From contig OZ248345.1 in NCBI GenBank assembly GCA_965234365.1, positions 62,001 through 126,000 on the forward strand: a stretch of 64,000 bases of DNA. The letters are read 5' to 3'. Origin of the DNA: Planktophila grossartii. Its GTDB lineage: Bacteria; Actinomycetota; Actinomycetes; Nanopelagicales; Nanopelagicaceae. A program made the position numbers and the translations under genes. This document shows positions 40,668 to 50,075 of this stretch, piece after piece; within the stretch, counting starts at the first letter, position 1; each line of letters starts with the position of its first letter. The notes under the pieces are model-generated. The model searched no databases, had not been told where the DNA came from, and was given only the letters and a program-made list of their open reading frames with translations.

Positions 40668-41783
40668 GTGTCAGATGATTTCAAGCCAGGTCTTGAAGGC
40701 GTAATTGCATTCGAATCAGAGATTGCAGAGCCAGATAAAGAAGGTAGTGCGCTTCGCTACCGTGGTGTTGATATCGATGATCTCGTAGGTCGCGTCTCAT
40801 TCGGAAACGTATGGGGACTTCTCGTTGATGACATCTTCAACCCAGGTCTTCCTAATGCTGAACCATTCCCACTTCCTGTTCACTCAGGCGATGTTCGCGT
40901 TGATATTCAATCCGCGATTGCAATGCTTGCTCCAGCCTGGGGCTTTAAGCCACTTCTCGATATTTCAGATGAAGAAGCACGTAGCAACCTTGCTCGTACT
41001 TCAGTCATGGTTCTTTCATACCTTGCACAAGCTGCTCGCGGAATTGTTTCTCCAATGGTTCCTGAATCAGAAGTTGATAAGGCGCACACAGTTGTAGAGC
41101 GCATGATGATTCGTTGGCGCGGAGAGCCTGATCCACTTCACGTTCGTGCAATCGATGCGTACTTCGTATCTGCTGCAGAACACGGAATGAATGCTTCAAC
41201 ATTTACAGGTCGCGTTATTGCATCGACTGGTGCAGATGTTTGCGCAGCGCTCTCAGGTGCAATCGGTGCGATGTCAGGCCCACTTCATGGTGGAGCACCA
41301 TCACGTGTATTGCACATGATTGAAGAAGTTGAAAAGACAGGAAACGCAGAGGCATACGTCAAGGGACTTCTAGATCGCAAGGAACGCCTCATGGGATTCG
41401 GTCACCGTGTTTACCGCGCCGAAGATCCACGTGCACGCACACTTCGTCGCACAGCTAAAGAACTTAACGCCCCACGCTACGCAGTTGCTGAAGCTCTTGA
41501 ACAAGCAGCGCTTAAGGAACTTCGCGAGCGTCAACCAGATCGCGTCCTTGAAACAAACGTCGAATTCTGGGCTGCAATCATCTTGGACTTCGCACAAGTT
41601 CCAGCGCCACTCTTTACTTCAATGTTTACCGCTGCACGTACTGCTGGATGGTCTGCACACATCCTCGAGCAGAAGCGCACTGGTCGCTTGATTCGTCCAT
41701 CAGCTCGCTACGTTGGAAAGGCTCCTCGTAAGCCTGAAGATGTAACTGGCTGGGATGCTTCTGTCGAGCAACTTCACAAGTAA
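40668..41783 (+). CDS. Citrate synthase (CitA/Gltase-2 type)
   Basis: The 371-residue enzyme condenses acetyl-CoA and oxaloacetate. It has EGVIAFESEIAEPDKEGSALRYRGVDIDDL, SAAEHGMNASTFTGRVIASTGA (catalytic His), GPLHGGAPSRVLHM (second His) and FGHRVYRAEDPRA (third His/Arg). The last Asp is in SHNVEF-like ETNVEFWAAIILD. It starts with GTG after a strong RBS (AAGAGGAG). It resembles mycobacterial CitA, which also lies near serC. A methylcitrate role is possible. Confidence 0.88.
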   Translation: MSDDFKPGLEGVIAFESEIAEPDKEGSALRYRGVDIDDLVGRVSFGNVWGLLVDDIFNPGLPNAEPFPLPVHSGDVRVDIQSAIAMLAPAWGFKPLLDISDEEARSNLARTSVMVLSYLAQAARGIVSPMVPESEVDKAHTVVERMMIRWRGEPDPLHVRAIDAYFVSAAEHGMNASTFTGRVIASTGADVCAALSGAIGAMSGPLHGGAPSRVLHMIEEVEKTGNAEAYVKGLLDRKERLMGFGHRVYRAEDPRARTLRRTAKELNAPRYAVAEALEQAALKELRERQPDRVLETNVEFWAAIILDFAQVPAPLFTSMFTAARTAGWSAHILEQKRTGRLIRPSARYVGKAPRKPEDVTGWDASVEQLHK

Positions 41784-41788
41784 CTAAG

Positions 41789-41794
41789 TAGTCT
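41789..41794 (+). promoter_or_regulatory. -10 hexamer TAGTCT for the photolyase
   Basis: TAGTCT ends 6 nt before the ATG at 41801; no ribosome-binding site. Confidence 0.55.
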
Positions 41795-41800
41795 CGCACC

Positions 41801-43168
41801 ATGCGAAATATCGTCTGGTTCCGTCGAGACTTACGAATCGGTGATCATCCAGCGCTCGTTGCTGCCCTCGAAGGCGCAGACGAAATCGTTCCAGTATTCA
41901 TCCTCGATAAACAACAGATCAGCGAAGCCGGTGGCAAGTTACTTGCTTACATGAGCAATTCTTTGCGTGCACTTGATGAATCGCTGGGAAATCGCTTACA
42001 CATCATCGAAGGCGATCAAGTTGAAGTTCTCAAAGATCTTATTGCTCTTTATGACGTTAAAGAAGTTCATATCTCTACTGAATACGAGCGCTATGGCGCA
42101 GAACGCGATGCCCGTGTTGAAGCAGCTGGTATTCCACTTGTTCGCACCGGAAGTCCGTATGCAGTAGCCCCTGGTCGCGTAGTAAAGCCAAGTGATGCAA
42201 CTCCTTACAAGGTCTACACACCTTTCTATAAAGCGTGGTGCGCTCATGGCTGGCGTGCACCTGCAAAGACTCCGAAAGAGATTAAAGCCCCAAAACCTGC
42301 CGATAAGTACCGCGCATTCCCTGATTTTCCAACTCCTGCAGGAACAACACTTATCGAAGCCGGCGAAGCTGCAGCACTAAAGCGCTTTAAAGAATTCACC
42401 AAAGATGGTCTCGATAGCTATGACGAGAACCGAAACTTCGCAGGAATTGATGGCACATCAAAGATGAGTAGTTATTTGAAATTTGGTGAAATTCATCCGC
42501 GCACACTTCTTGCTAATTTAGGTGAGAGCAAAGCCCATGACACATATCGCAAAGAGATTGCATGGCGTGAGTTCTATGCAGATGTTCTCTTTAATAATCC
42601 TCATACAGATACCGACTATTACGCACCGAAATTTAAAGAGATGCGTTATGACAAGCCTGGCAAACAATTCACTGCATGGTGTGAAGGCAAGACCGGCTAT
42701 CCATTTGTCGATGCTGCGATGCGCCAACTCGTTGTTGAAGGCTGGATGCATAACCGCACGCGAATGGTCGTTGCCTCATTCTTAGTAAAAGATCTCCACC
42801 TCGAATGGCAGTTGGGTGAGCGCTTCTTCGCAGAACACCTCACTGATTACGATCCAGCTTCAAATGCCCACGGATGGCAATGGACCGCTGGCACCGGAAC
42901 AGATGCATCTCCGTATTACCGCGTCTTTAACCCGATTGAACAAGGTCGCCGCTTCGATGAAAATGGTGATTACATCCGTAAATATGTTCCAGAACTTGCT
43001 CACTTAAGCGCTGCAGAGATTCATGAACCATGGTTATTCCTTGATGGATATTCACATGGATATCCAGAGCGCATCGTTGATCATGCTGTCGAACGCATCG
43101 AATCCCTAGAAAGATTGAAAGAGATTAAGGCTGATAAGCCTGAACAACCCCCACGCCACTCCTCTTAG
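41801..43168 (+). CDS. phr: Deoxyribodipyrimidine photolyase
   Basis: The 455-residue CPD photolyase repairs UV-made pyrimidine dimers with blue light. It has the N-terminal antenna domain (IVWFRRDLRIGDHPAL) and an FAD domain with SSYLKFGEIHPRTLL, WREFYADVLF, TGYPFVDAAMRQLVVEGWMHNRTRM and DYDPASNAHGWQWTAGTGTDASPYYRVFNP. It is useful for a sunlit surface-water cell. Its last 44 nt overlap the convergent diguanylate cyclase gene. Confidence 0.93.
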   Translation: MRNIVWFRRDLRIGDHPALVAALEGADEIVPVFILDKQQISEAGGKLLAYMSNSLRALDESLGNRLHIIEGDQVEVLKDLIALYDVKEVHISTEYERYGAERDARVEAAGIPLVRTGSPYAVAPGRVVKPSDATPYKVYTPFYKAWCAHGWRAPAKTPKEIKAPKPADKYRAFPDFPTPAGTTLIEAGEAAALKRFKEFTKDGLDSYDENRNFAGIDGTSKMSSYLKFGEIHPRTLLANLGESKAHDTYRKEIAWREFYADVLFNNPHTDTDYYAPKFKEMRYDKPGKQFTAWCEGKTGYPFVDAAMRQLVVEGWMHNRTRMVVASFLVKDLHLEWQLGERFFAEHLTDYDPASNAHGWQWTAGTGTDASPYYRVFNPIEQGRRFDENGDYIRKYVPELAHLSAAEIHEPWLFLDGYSHGYPERIVDHAVERIESLERLKEIKADKPEQPPRHSS

Positions 43169-44498
43169 CTTCATACATCGCAGCATCTGCACGTTCCAAT
43201 AAATCTCCAGCGCCATCGTTATGTACATGGCCGATGCTGACGCCAATCTTTATCGAGTGTCCTTCAATCATGAATGGATAACTGCATGTGGCCTGCAGTG
43301 CATATGCAGCTTCTAGAGTCTCTTCGTAACTCCCATTTATCAATACTCCAAACTCATCGCCACCGAGGCGTGCAAGAACTGAACCTGTGGGAAGTGAGCG
43401 AGTAAAGCGTTGAGCAACTTGCTGCAGAACAACATTTCCTATCTCATGTCCGTAGTTGTCATTGACTGGCTTAAATTCATCGAGATCAAGCAGAAGTAGC
43501 GCTCCTTCGGTCTTGGAAAATGATGCGAGCTCTGCAATCAAACGGCGACGGTTAGGAAGTCCTGTGATGTCATCGGTGCGGGCAAGCACTTTCTCTTCGC
43601 CTAAATTCTTTGCTTGGCGAATCACGATGGTCATTCTGAAGAAGGCCATAAAGAGCGTTGCTACTGCAGGTGCGACGACAAAGATGGGAAATATCCCTGG
43701 GCGAAGCGCAATCAACGCCAGAAGCGTTGGGCTAATAAATATAGAGAGAGCAAGAAATGCAGGGTGTATGCCCACGTCGAATTCACTCTTGCTCTGCGGT
43801 AACCAGAATGAAGAAGCGATCAGAACTATTCCAATGAGCCATCCGTCATCAGTGAGCTGTCCAAATCTGTAACTTCCATTGACTGCAAGCCACAAGTAGA
43901 GAAGGTCTGACATCGAGAAGAGCGCAATTCCAAAGAAGAGTAGTGTGGCTCGTATCTGAAGTCGGTGCGTAACAAGTGCAATGGAGGCAATGATCAGAAG
44001 CAAGAGATCACAGATTGGAAAGAGGAGTGAGAAAAACTGATCTTGCAGGTTGATAAGTGATTGGGGAAATACCCGCGTGAGAAAGAGAGCGGTGGCAATC
44101 GATGATATTCCTAGACCAAAGATTGCTGAATCAAGGAGCTCAAGCGGATTGAGTTTTCGTCCGCGCACCAGCGATCGCGGAATCGCGATGAGAGCGAGTG
44201 GATAAAAGAGCGTGTAGCTCAGCTGCGCCAGTAGTTGTGCACCTTCGGGAAGTGAGTAGAAATCGCTATAGCTATTGAGTATGGAACCAAAGCCCCAGAA
44301 GGTAATGGCAAGTGATGCTGCAGCAAGTGCAACCGGATCATTGCTCAGTGGTGATTGTGCAATCGCTGCGATGGCAAAGATCCAGATTGCGTTATAGAGA
44401 AAGAGATCAAGAAGCACGGAACGGTCAGGAAAGAAAGTTTTGAGGGCGATATGCGCAATCAGAAGGCTGATCGGAGCCCATCGAAATACTCGGTACAC
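43125..44498 (-). CDS. Membrane diguanylate cyclase (GGDEF)
   Basis: The 457-residue protein has roughly eight to nine N-terminal membrane helices (to about residue 290), then a GGDEF domain: ARTDDITGLPNRRRLIAEL, LLLLDLDEFKPVNDNYGHEIGN and LARLGGDEFGVLI (active site near residue 380). The intact GGDEF signature predicts synthesis of cyclic di-GMP from two GTP. No EAL or HD-GYP partner or PilZ receptor lies in the window. It starts with GTG and overlaps phr by 44 nt at its 3' end. Confidence 0.88.
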   Translation of the reverse strand: MYRVFRWAPISLLIAHIALKTFFPDRSVLLDLFLYNAIWIFAIAAIAQSPLSNDPVALAAASLAITFWGFGSILNSYSDFYSLPEGAQLLAQLSYTLFYPLALIAIPRSLVRGRKLNPLELLDSAIFGLGISSIATALFLTRVFPQSLINLQDQFFSLLFPICDLLLLIIASIALVTHRLQIRATLLFFGIALFSMSDLLYLWLAVNGSYRFGQLTDDGWLIGIVLIASSFWLPQSKSEFDVGIHPAFLALSIFISPTLLALIALRPGIFPIFVVAPAVATLFMAFFRMTIVIRQAKNLGEEKVLARTDDITGLPNRRRLIAELASFSKTEGALLLLDLDEFKPVNDNYGHEIGNVVLQQVAQRFTRSLPTGSVLARLGGDEFGVLINGSYEETLEAAYALQATCSYPFMIEGHSIKIGVSIGHVHNDGAGDLLERADAAMYEAKRSGVGVVQAYQP

Positions 44499-44511
44499 CT
44501 AGGTATTAAAT

Positions 44512-44550
44512 AAGTAAGGCTCCCACCTATAAATAGGGGAAGCCTTACTT
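44512..44550 (-). terminator. Terminator after the secreted coiled-coil gene
   Basis: A 10-bp stem AAGTAAGGCT / AGCCTTACTT with further CCC/GGG pairing inside is followed on the minus strand by TATTTAAT. It stops the gene at 44577-45185 before the GGDEF gene and could also work on the plus strand. Confidence 0.75.
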
Positions 44551-44576
44551 TCGGGGCTAGGGAAAACTCTTTTGAA

Positions 44577-45185
44577 CTAGAAGCCTTTGGCGCAGAGGAG
44601 GTTTGCTGAAGCCTTTGCATCTGCTGCATTGGTCTTGAGCTGTCCTGGAGCGCTGAGAAGGAGTGCCTTCTTCGCTTCGAGATCCTTTACCTGTGTTGCA
44701 AGCTTTGTCTTTGAACCGCTGAGAACAAGTACGGCATTTGCAAGCTTTGAGATTGCGCCAGCGAGCTTCTGCTTATCTGCTGCAACTGTCGATGCATTCA
44801 TCGTTGCCTGGAATTGAGTTACTTGTGCGCGAGCTTTATCAAGAGCTGCTGTTGTACTTGCGAGAGCGGCAGATGCAGATGCGTATTCAGCATCGAGAGC
44901 TGCTGTCTGGTCTGCAACATTTGCAAGATCTGACTGCGCTTTAGTTGCTGCCTGGAATTGTCCAACTGCAGTGAGGCACTCAGCTGAGAGCCATGTGAGC
45001 TTTGAATTCTTCACTAATGGGTTCTTTGCACACTTGTACTTGTAACCTGAAACTGATGTCGTCGCATTGACCTTAGAGCAAGCAACGCCGTTGCTGATCT
45101 TTGCAGCAGCTGATGCTGGGACTGCAGAGATTCCGCTTGCGACGATTACTGCAGATAGGAGAGTGATAGAAACTTTGCGAAACAT
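44577..45185 (-). CDS. Secreted Ala-rich coiled-coil protein
   Basis: The 202-residue protein has a Sec signal peptide (about 1-27, cleaved after PASAAA). A small Cys-containing N-terminal module follows (NGVACSKVNATTSVSGYKYKCAK and SAECL), then an alanine-rich helical stretch (about 75-185) with heptad-like AALDAEYASASAALASTTAAL. It ends NLLCAKGF. The Cys module resembles short repeats seen in other exported acI proteins. No function is recognised; a cell-envelope structural or binding role is likely. A good RBS (GGAGG) and its own terminator indicate a monocistronic, well-translated gene. Confidence 0.65.
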   Translation of the reverse strand: MFRKVSITLLSAVIVASGISAVPASAAAKISNGVACSKVNATTSVSGYKYKCAKNPLVKNSKLTWLSAECLTAVGQFQAATKAQSDLANVADQTAALDAEYASASAALASTTAALDKARAQVTQFQATMNASTVAADKQKLAGAISKLANAVLVLSGSKTKLATQVKDLEAKKALLLSAPGQLKTNAADAKASANLLCAKGF

Positions 45186-45298
45186 GAAATTCCTCCATTA
45201 GATATGTCGCTATGGTATCTAGCGTTCCTCGTGATTTGAGCGTAACTGGGCGGTAGCGCCATGGAATTTCATGTGAATTAGCATCGTTACTAGTCCTG

Positions 45299-45304
45299 TA
45301 TGAT
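45299..45304 (+). promoter_or_regulatory. Probable -10 of the DEAD-box helicase gene
   Basis: TATGAT lies 159 bp before the start codon at 45464. A start point near 45311 would give a leader of about 150 nt. No good -35 box is seen. Confidence 0.35.
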
Positions 45305-45309
45305 TAACC

Positions 45310-45447
45310 CATCGAAGCATCCCGCATCGATGTACTTCCCCCCAAAGTGCGCCGAATGGCCACTTACTTGCGAGTCTTATCAAAACCCTGATGGCGCTGG
45401 TTTCAAACCAGATCCGACCATCTAACCGAGACGCGCTTGTCGTCTCG
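45310..45447 (+). promoter_or_regulatory. Structured 5' leader of the DEAD-box helicase mRNA
   Basis: Three hairpins are visible: CATCGA/TCGATG (45310-45332), CTGGTTT-C-AAACCAG (45397-45411, a perfect palindrome) and CGAGACG/CGTCTCG (45427-45447, 7-bp stem, 7-nt loop) ending 16 nt before the ATG. No Shine-Dalgarno sequence follows. Such leaders on RNA helicase genes are often cold-responsive or autoregulatory; that is inference here. Confidence 0.45.
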
Positions 45448-45463
45448 ATTGGTGTCAATTTTC

Positions 45464-47617
45464 ATGTCTCTACAAACACGTACTGCCGCGCCCGGAAAAG
45501 CTCGTCGCGCTGCCAAAGGTAAGCCCCGCCATACATCCGCTCAGAAGGCAGCCCGTAAGACAGTGGTTGCAAAGCCAGCTGCTCGCGGAACTGCAAAGCG
45601 AAGCGCTCCTGTAAAGGAAGCGGCATCAACTGCAGCACGCACAACCGCTAAGACCACCCGTTATTCAGATCGCGAGACAGGTACAAAGAAAGAAGTACGT
45701 CTTGCAGATCGCTCAAAGTTACGCGCGCAGCGTTTTCAAGAGCGCACAGCTTCGAAGTCAAAGAACATTGAGGGTGCTCCAAAGGGCAACCCAAAGCAGT
45801 CACGCGAAGAGCGCACCTTTGAGAAGCCAAAGAAAGCATTTAAGCCAACTACTGCAAAGACTTTTAAGCCAGCCGGAGAACGTCCTGCTACTAAGCCACA
45901 GTCACGCGCTGCAAAGTTCATTGCAGATCGCACAGAACGCGCAGAGCGTCCATTCCGTCCAGAGCGTTTAGAACGCCCTGCAAAGTCTGACGTTCGCCCA
46001 ACAACACGTCGCGATGCAGTTAAGGCGAAGGTTGCTCACTCTGATGACGGTCGTCCAAACTTCGTGCCACAGAAGCGCGAAAAATATAATCCTTCAGCAC
46101 CACAGTCAGCTGCGCAGCGTCGTGGAGATTCACCACGCACACCAGCGAAGCCACCACGCGATCGTCGCAACGATTCACGTAATGAATCACCAGCGTATGC
46201 ACGCGATGATTTCCGCGCATCAAAGACACATAACAAGGCAGCTGTCGATTTCGGCGCTGACGATAATTACATTTCAGTCAACCTTGCAGATGCGAATCTC
46301 GTAGAAGCAACGCCACTTACTGAAGTAACAACATCATTCCGCGACCTTGGTATTGCACCAGCGCTCGCAAATGCACTCAATGCGCAAGGAATTACACATC
46401 CATTCCCAATCCAGATTGCAACACTTCCCGATGCTCTTGCAGGTCACGACATCTTGGGCCGTGGTCAGACTGGTTCAGGAAAGACTCTTGCATTCAGCCT
46501 TGCACTCCTTACAAATATTTCAGATAAGGTCGCGCGCCCTCATAAGCCACTGGCACTTATCTTGACCCCTACTCGCGAACTCGCGCAGCAGATCGACGAA
46601 GTTCTTCGTCCACTTGCACGCGCTGTTGGCCACGAATCAGTAGTTATCGCCGGCGGAATGCCATATGCAAAGCAGATCACTGCAATGCGTAAGGCGACAG
46701 CAATCTTGGTTGCAACTCCTGGCCGTTTGATCGACCTTCTTAATAAGAATGAAGTTCAGCTCGATCAACTTCAGATCACAGTTCTTGATGAAGCAGATCA
46801 GATGGCAGATATGGGCTTCCTTCCTGTCGTGAAGGAAATTCTTGATCAGGCACGTCTTGATGGACAGCGTCTCTTGTTCTCAGCAACTCTCGATCGCGGT
46901 GTTGATTCACTCGTTCGTCAGTACCTTAAGAACCCAAAGACTCACTCATTGCAGAATGACCGCGCATCTGTTTCAACAATGGAACACCATGTTCTTCAGA
47001 TGCACCCTGGCGATAAAGATGACATCACATCGCAGATTGCAGCTCGTAACGGAAAGACAATTCTCTTCGTAAAGACTCAGCGCGGTGCAGATCGTCTCGC
47101 TGACAAGCTTGCAAACGCAGGTGTTCCAGTAGGTGCACTGCACGGTGGAAAGTCACAGGCAGTTCGTACTCGCACACTTGCACTCTTTAAGGAGCAAGAG
47201 AATTCAGCGCTCGTTGCAACAGATGTTGCAGCACGTGGAATCCACGTTGATGGAATCTCACTCGTTGTTCACGTTGATCTTCCACAAGATCACAAGGATT
47301 ACCTGCACCGTTCAGGTCGTACAGCTCGCGCTGGCGAATCAGGAACTGTTGTGACCTTGTCATCGTCAAAGAATCAGCGCGCAGTATCTGGCCTTCTCTC
47401 ACGCGCAGGCGTGACACCGAAGTTCCATGATGTGCGTCCACTCGATCAGAAGTTGATGACTATCACCGGTGCTCAAGAGCCTTCAGGTGTGCCTTATGTA
47501 CCGCCAGTGATGGAGCGCAAAGCTTCTACAGGTGGTTCACGCTCAGGCGGCGGATACCGTGGTGGTTCAGGTAAATCTGGCGGATACCGTGGTGGCAATA
47601 GCCGCCGTGGCCGTTAA
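45464..47617 (+). CDS. DEAD-box RNA helicase with long basic N-terminal region
   Basis: The 717-residue protein has about 270 N-terminal residues that are Lys/Arg/Ala-rich and disordered. The helicase core then shows the Q motif (FRDLGIAPALANALNAQGIT), GRGQTGSGKTLAFSL, PTRELAQQ, TPGRL, LDEADQM, FSATL, VATDVAARGI and HRSGRTARAG. An RGG-type tail follows (GGGYRGGSGKSGGYRGG). It unwinds RNA for ribosome assembly or mRNA turnover, especially in the cold. The ORF extends to 45437, but ATG 45464 is the natural start. Confidence 0.92.
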   Translation: MSLQTRTAAPGKARRAAKGKPRHTSAQKAARKTVVAKPAARGTAKRSAPVKEAASTAARTTAKTTRYSDRETGTKKEVRLADRSKLRAQRFQERTASKSKNIEGAPKGNPKQSREERTFEKPKKAFKPTTAKTFKPAGERPATKPQSRAAKFIADRTERAERPFRPERLERPAKSDVRPTTRRDAVKAKVAHSDDGRPNFVPQKREKYNPSAPQSAAQRRGDSPRTPAKPPRDRRNDSRNESPAYARDDFRASKTHNKAAVDFGADDNYISVNLADANLVEATPLTEVTTSFRDLGIAPALANALNAQGITHPFPIQIATLPDALAGHDILGRGQTGSGKTLAFSLALLTNISDKVARPHKPLALILTPTRELAQQIDEVLRPLARAVGHESVVIAGGMPYAKQITAMRKATAILVATPGRLIDLLNKNEVQLDQLQITVLDEADQMADMGFLPVVKEILDQARLDGQRLLFSATLDRGVDSLVRQYLKNPKTHSLQNDRASVSTMEHHVLQMHPGDKDDITSQIAARNGKTILFVKTQRGADRLADKLANAGVPVGALHGGKSQAVRTRTLALFKEQENSALVATDVAARGIHVDGISLVVHVDLPQDHKDYLHRSGRTARAGESGTVVTLSSSKNQRAVSGLLSRAGVTPKFHDVRPLDQKLMTITGAQEPSGVPYVPPVMERKASTGGSRSGGGYRGGSGKSGGYRGGNSRRGR

Positions 47618-47628
47618 TTACTAATTAA

Positions 47629-48393
47629 TTAACGCTGCTTCTTACGAACATTCATTCCGATCTGGCGTACAAATTTTCTTGGAACAGTTGAGATAACTGC
47701 AACGAGAAGTTTGTATTGCCAGCCAGGAATGCTCACTGGCTTATTAGCCACAGCATCTATCCATGATTGCTCAACTAATTTATCTGAGTTGAGCCACATA
47801 AATTTCGGTAGCCCGCCCATCTTCATACGGCCACGCTCGTGAAATTCTGTGCGAGTAAAGCCTGGGCAGAGCGCTGAAACTTTCACTCCACTGCTGGCAA
47901 GCTCGGTATTGAGTGATTCAGAGAGAACAGTGAGATAGGACTTTGAGGCGCTATATGTTCCACCTGCAATAAAGCTCGCCACCGATGAGACGTTGATGAT
48001 GATTCCCGAGTTACGTTTCTTCATACCTGGAATCACTGTGTGCATTAAACGCATTGGAGTGCGCACCAAGACATCAAACATCTGTTGTTCGGCATCTAAC
48101 TCACTTGCGCTAAATGCTTTATTGATTCCAAAGCCAGCATTATTGATCAGCACATCAATGTCATATGTGCTGATGTAATCCTCTACGGCGCGGCAACCAG
48201 CATTTGTCGAAAGATCTGCAGGCAATACAAAGGTCTGCACGCCATACTTTTCGCGAAGGCCCGCTGCACGCTCGTGCAGTCGTGCCTCATCGCGCGCAAC
48301 GAGTGCGACGTTATAACCCTTAGACGCTAGTAAGCGAGTAAAACTCTCGCCGATTCCAGCTGTTGCACCTGTAACAAGAGCCCATTGCGCCAT
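47629..48393 (-). CDS. Short-chain dehydrogenase/reductase
   Basis: The 254-residue classical SDR has TGATAGIGESFTRLLA (cofactor loop), NNAGFG, catalytic Ser in NVSSVASF and YSASKSYL (YxxxK). It is an NAD(P)-dependent oxidoreductase of unknown substrate. It overlaps the GMC oxidoreductase by 1 nt (TAATG) and is the last gene of a three-gene operon. Confidence 0.85.
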   Translation of the reverse strand: MAQWALVTGATAGIGESFTRLLASKGYNVALVARDEARLHERAAGLREKYGVQTFVLPADLSTNAGCRAVEDYISTYDIDVLINNAGFGINKAFSASELDAEQQMFDVLVRTPMRLMHTVIPGMKKRNSGIIINVSSVASFIAGGTYSASKSYLTVLSESLNTELASSGVKVSALCPGFTRTEFHERGRMKMGGLPKFMWLNSDKLVEQSWIDAVANKPVSIPGWQYKLLVAVISTVPRKFVRQIGMNVRKKQR

Positions 48394-50075
48394 TACTTCA
48401 CCTCAACGATTCGTAGTTCGCCAATTGCACCACGAGGAACTACGGGAGCGATAGGGGCAATCGCACTTATTCTGCTGTAAGTAGCGCCCTGCGCTGGCCG
48501 TGGATCCGCTTCTCCCTTATTGGGCCACATGGAAAATGCACGTTCTGCCTGTGCCGTAATTGTGAGTGATGGATTTACTCCAAGATTTGCAGTGATTGTG
48601 GAACCATCGACGATATGCAACGTTGGATAGTTATAGACGCGATGATACGGATCAATGACACCACTCTTTTCATCAGAACCGATAACGCAACCGCCTACGA
48701 AGTGAGCTGTGAATGGAGCGCCAATCAGGTCGCCCACAGTTCCGGCTGCGATACCACCGTAATTTTCGGCAACTTTCTTCACGGTCTCATTAGCAACAGG
48801 GATGTAGGTGGCATTGGGATTTTCTGAGTCATTGATGGATGTGAGTTTGAATCCGAATAGCCCACGCTTTCTAAAGACTTTGATACTTGAATCTACATTC
48901 TGCATGACCAGTGCAATCACAGTGCGTTCACTCCATCTGCGCACATTGAGGATTTTGGTGAAGAGAGATGGTTGTGCCATAAATTGTCTTACCCAATGTC
49001 TGCGACGTTCTTTCGAAGTCCATCCATCTGTGAGCAGAGTCTGTAATAGACCCATGGCATTGCTTCCTTTGCCATATCGCACAGCTTCGACGTGAGTATC
49101 CGGTGATGGATAGAAAGATGACGTGATGGCGGCTCCACGGCTGAAATCAATATCTGTTGTCGGCATGATTGCACCGGTGAGCGCTTCGCTATTTGTGCGA
49201 GATAAGTTGCCCAGAAAATCAGAGATCTTGGGAAGTGTTGTCGCCTTGAATGTATGCATTAACTTTTGACTGTTATAGGTGCCGGCGGCCATTACGACAT
49301 CGCGAGCGATAAAAGTTTTTCCTCTGGAGCCAAATACATCATCTGTCTTCTTCGTTGTAATCTTCCAGCTTCCATCTCCACGCTGCTCTAATTTTGTAGC
49401 TGTGGTGAGCGGAAATACCTGCGCGCCAACCTTTTCAGCAAGGCCCAGGTAGTTCTTAGGCAACGTGTTCTTCGCGTTATGGCGACAGCCCGTCATGCAG
49501 CTTCCGCAGTTGGTGCACCCGGTACGAGCTGGTCCAACTCCACCAAAGTAAGGGTCTGAACTTTCGATTCCTTCGCCCTTGCCGAAGTAAATGCCAAGTG
49601 GCGTAAGAGTGAAGGTCTCTCCAACTCCCATATGGTCAGCAACTTCTTTCATCGCTTGATCACTGGGCGAGAAGTATGGATTGATTTCAACACCCAACAT
49701 GCGGCGAGCTAACTCGTAGAAAGGTGTGAGCTCAGATTTCCAATCTGTGATTGATTTCCACTGTGCATCATCAAAGTATTTATCTCCCGGCTGATACAAG
49801 GTATTTGCATAAACAAGAGATCCACCACCTACGCCAGCACCACAGAGAATGAGAACGTCGGGAAGTGCGTGAATTCTCTGAATTCCATAGAGACCCAAAG
49901 CGGGAGCGAAAAGAAATTTTCGTAGACGCCATGATGTCTTGGGAAAGTCTTTATCTTCAAAGCGTCGACCTGCTTCGAGTACTGCAACGGAGTAACCCTT
50001 TTCACGCAGTCGAAGCGCCGCAACCGAACCACCAAAACCTGATCCGATTACGACGACATCGAACTCGTGTGCCAT
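48393..50075 (-). CDS. GMC-family oxidoreductase with four-Cys cluster (ChoD-like)
   Basis: The 560-residue flavoprotein starts DVVVIGSGFGGSVAALRLRE (FAD Rossmann) and has GAGVGGGSLVYANTL. A CTNCGSCMTGC motif near residue 190 (CxxCxxCxxxC) recalls an Fe-S binding pattern, and the C-terminal GMC block is HIVDGSTITANLGVNPSLTITAQAER. It resembles mycobacterial ChoD and related sterol or alcohol dehydrogenases. Sterol use is not shown. It lies between saccharopine-dehydrogenase-like and SDR genes, all abutting, so the three probably serve one pathway. Confidence 0.8.
   Translation of the reverse strand: MAHEFDVVVIGSGFGGSVAALRLREKGYSVAVLEAGRRFEDKDFPKTSWRLRKFLFAPALGLYGIQRIHALPDVLILCGAGVGGGSLVYANTLYQPGDKYFDDAQWKSITDWKSELTPFYELARRMLGVEINPYFSPSDQAMKEVADHMGVGETFTLTPLGIYFGKGEGIESSDPYFGGVGPARTGCTNCGSCMTGCRHNAKNTLPKNYLGLAEKVGAQVFPLTTATKLEQRGDGSWKITTKKTDDVFGSRGKTFIARDVVMAAGTYNSQKLMHTFKATTLPKISDFLGNLSRTNSEALTGAIMPTTDIDFSRGAAITSSFYPSPDTHVEAVRYGKGSNAMGLLQTLLTDGWTSKERRRHWVRQFMAQPSLFTKILNVRRWSERTVIALVMQNVDSSIKVFRKRGLFGFKLTSINDSENPNATYIPVANETVKKVAENYGGIAAGTVGDLIGAPFTAHFVGGCVIGSDEKSGVIDPYHRVYNYPTLHIVDGSTITANLGVNPSLTITAQAERAFSMWPNKGEADPRPAQGATYSRISAIAPIAPVVPRGAIGELRIVEVK

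Noticed and set aside
45219..45458. 79-codon minus-strand ORF in the leader before the helicase
   Set aside because: Shows no family features, has no ribosome-binding site, and lies over the hairpin-rich leader.
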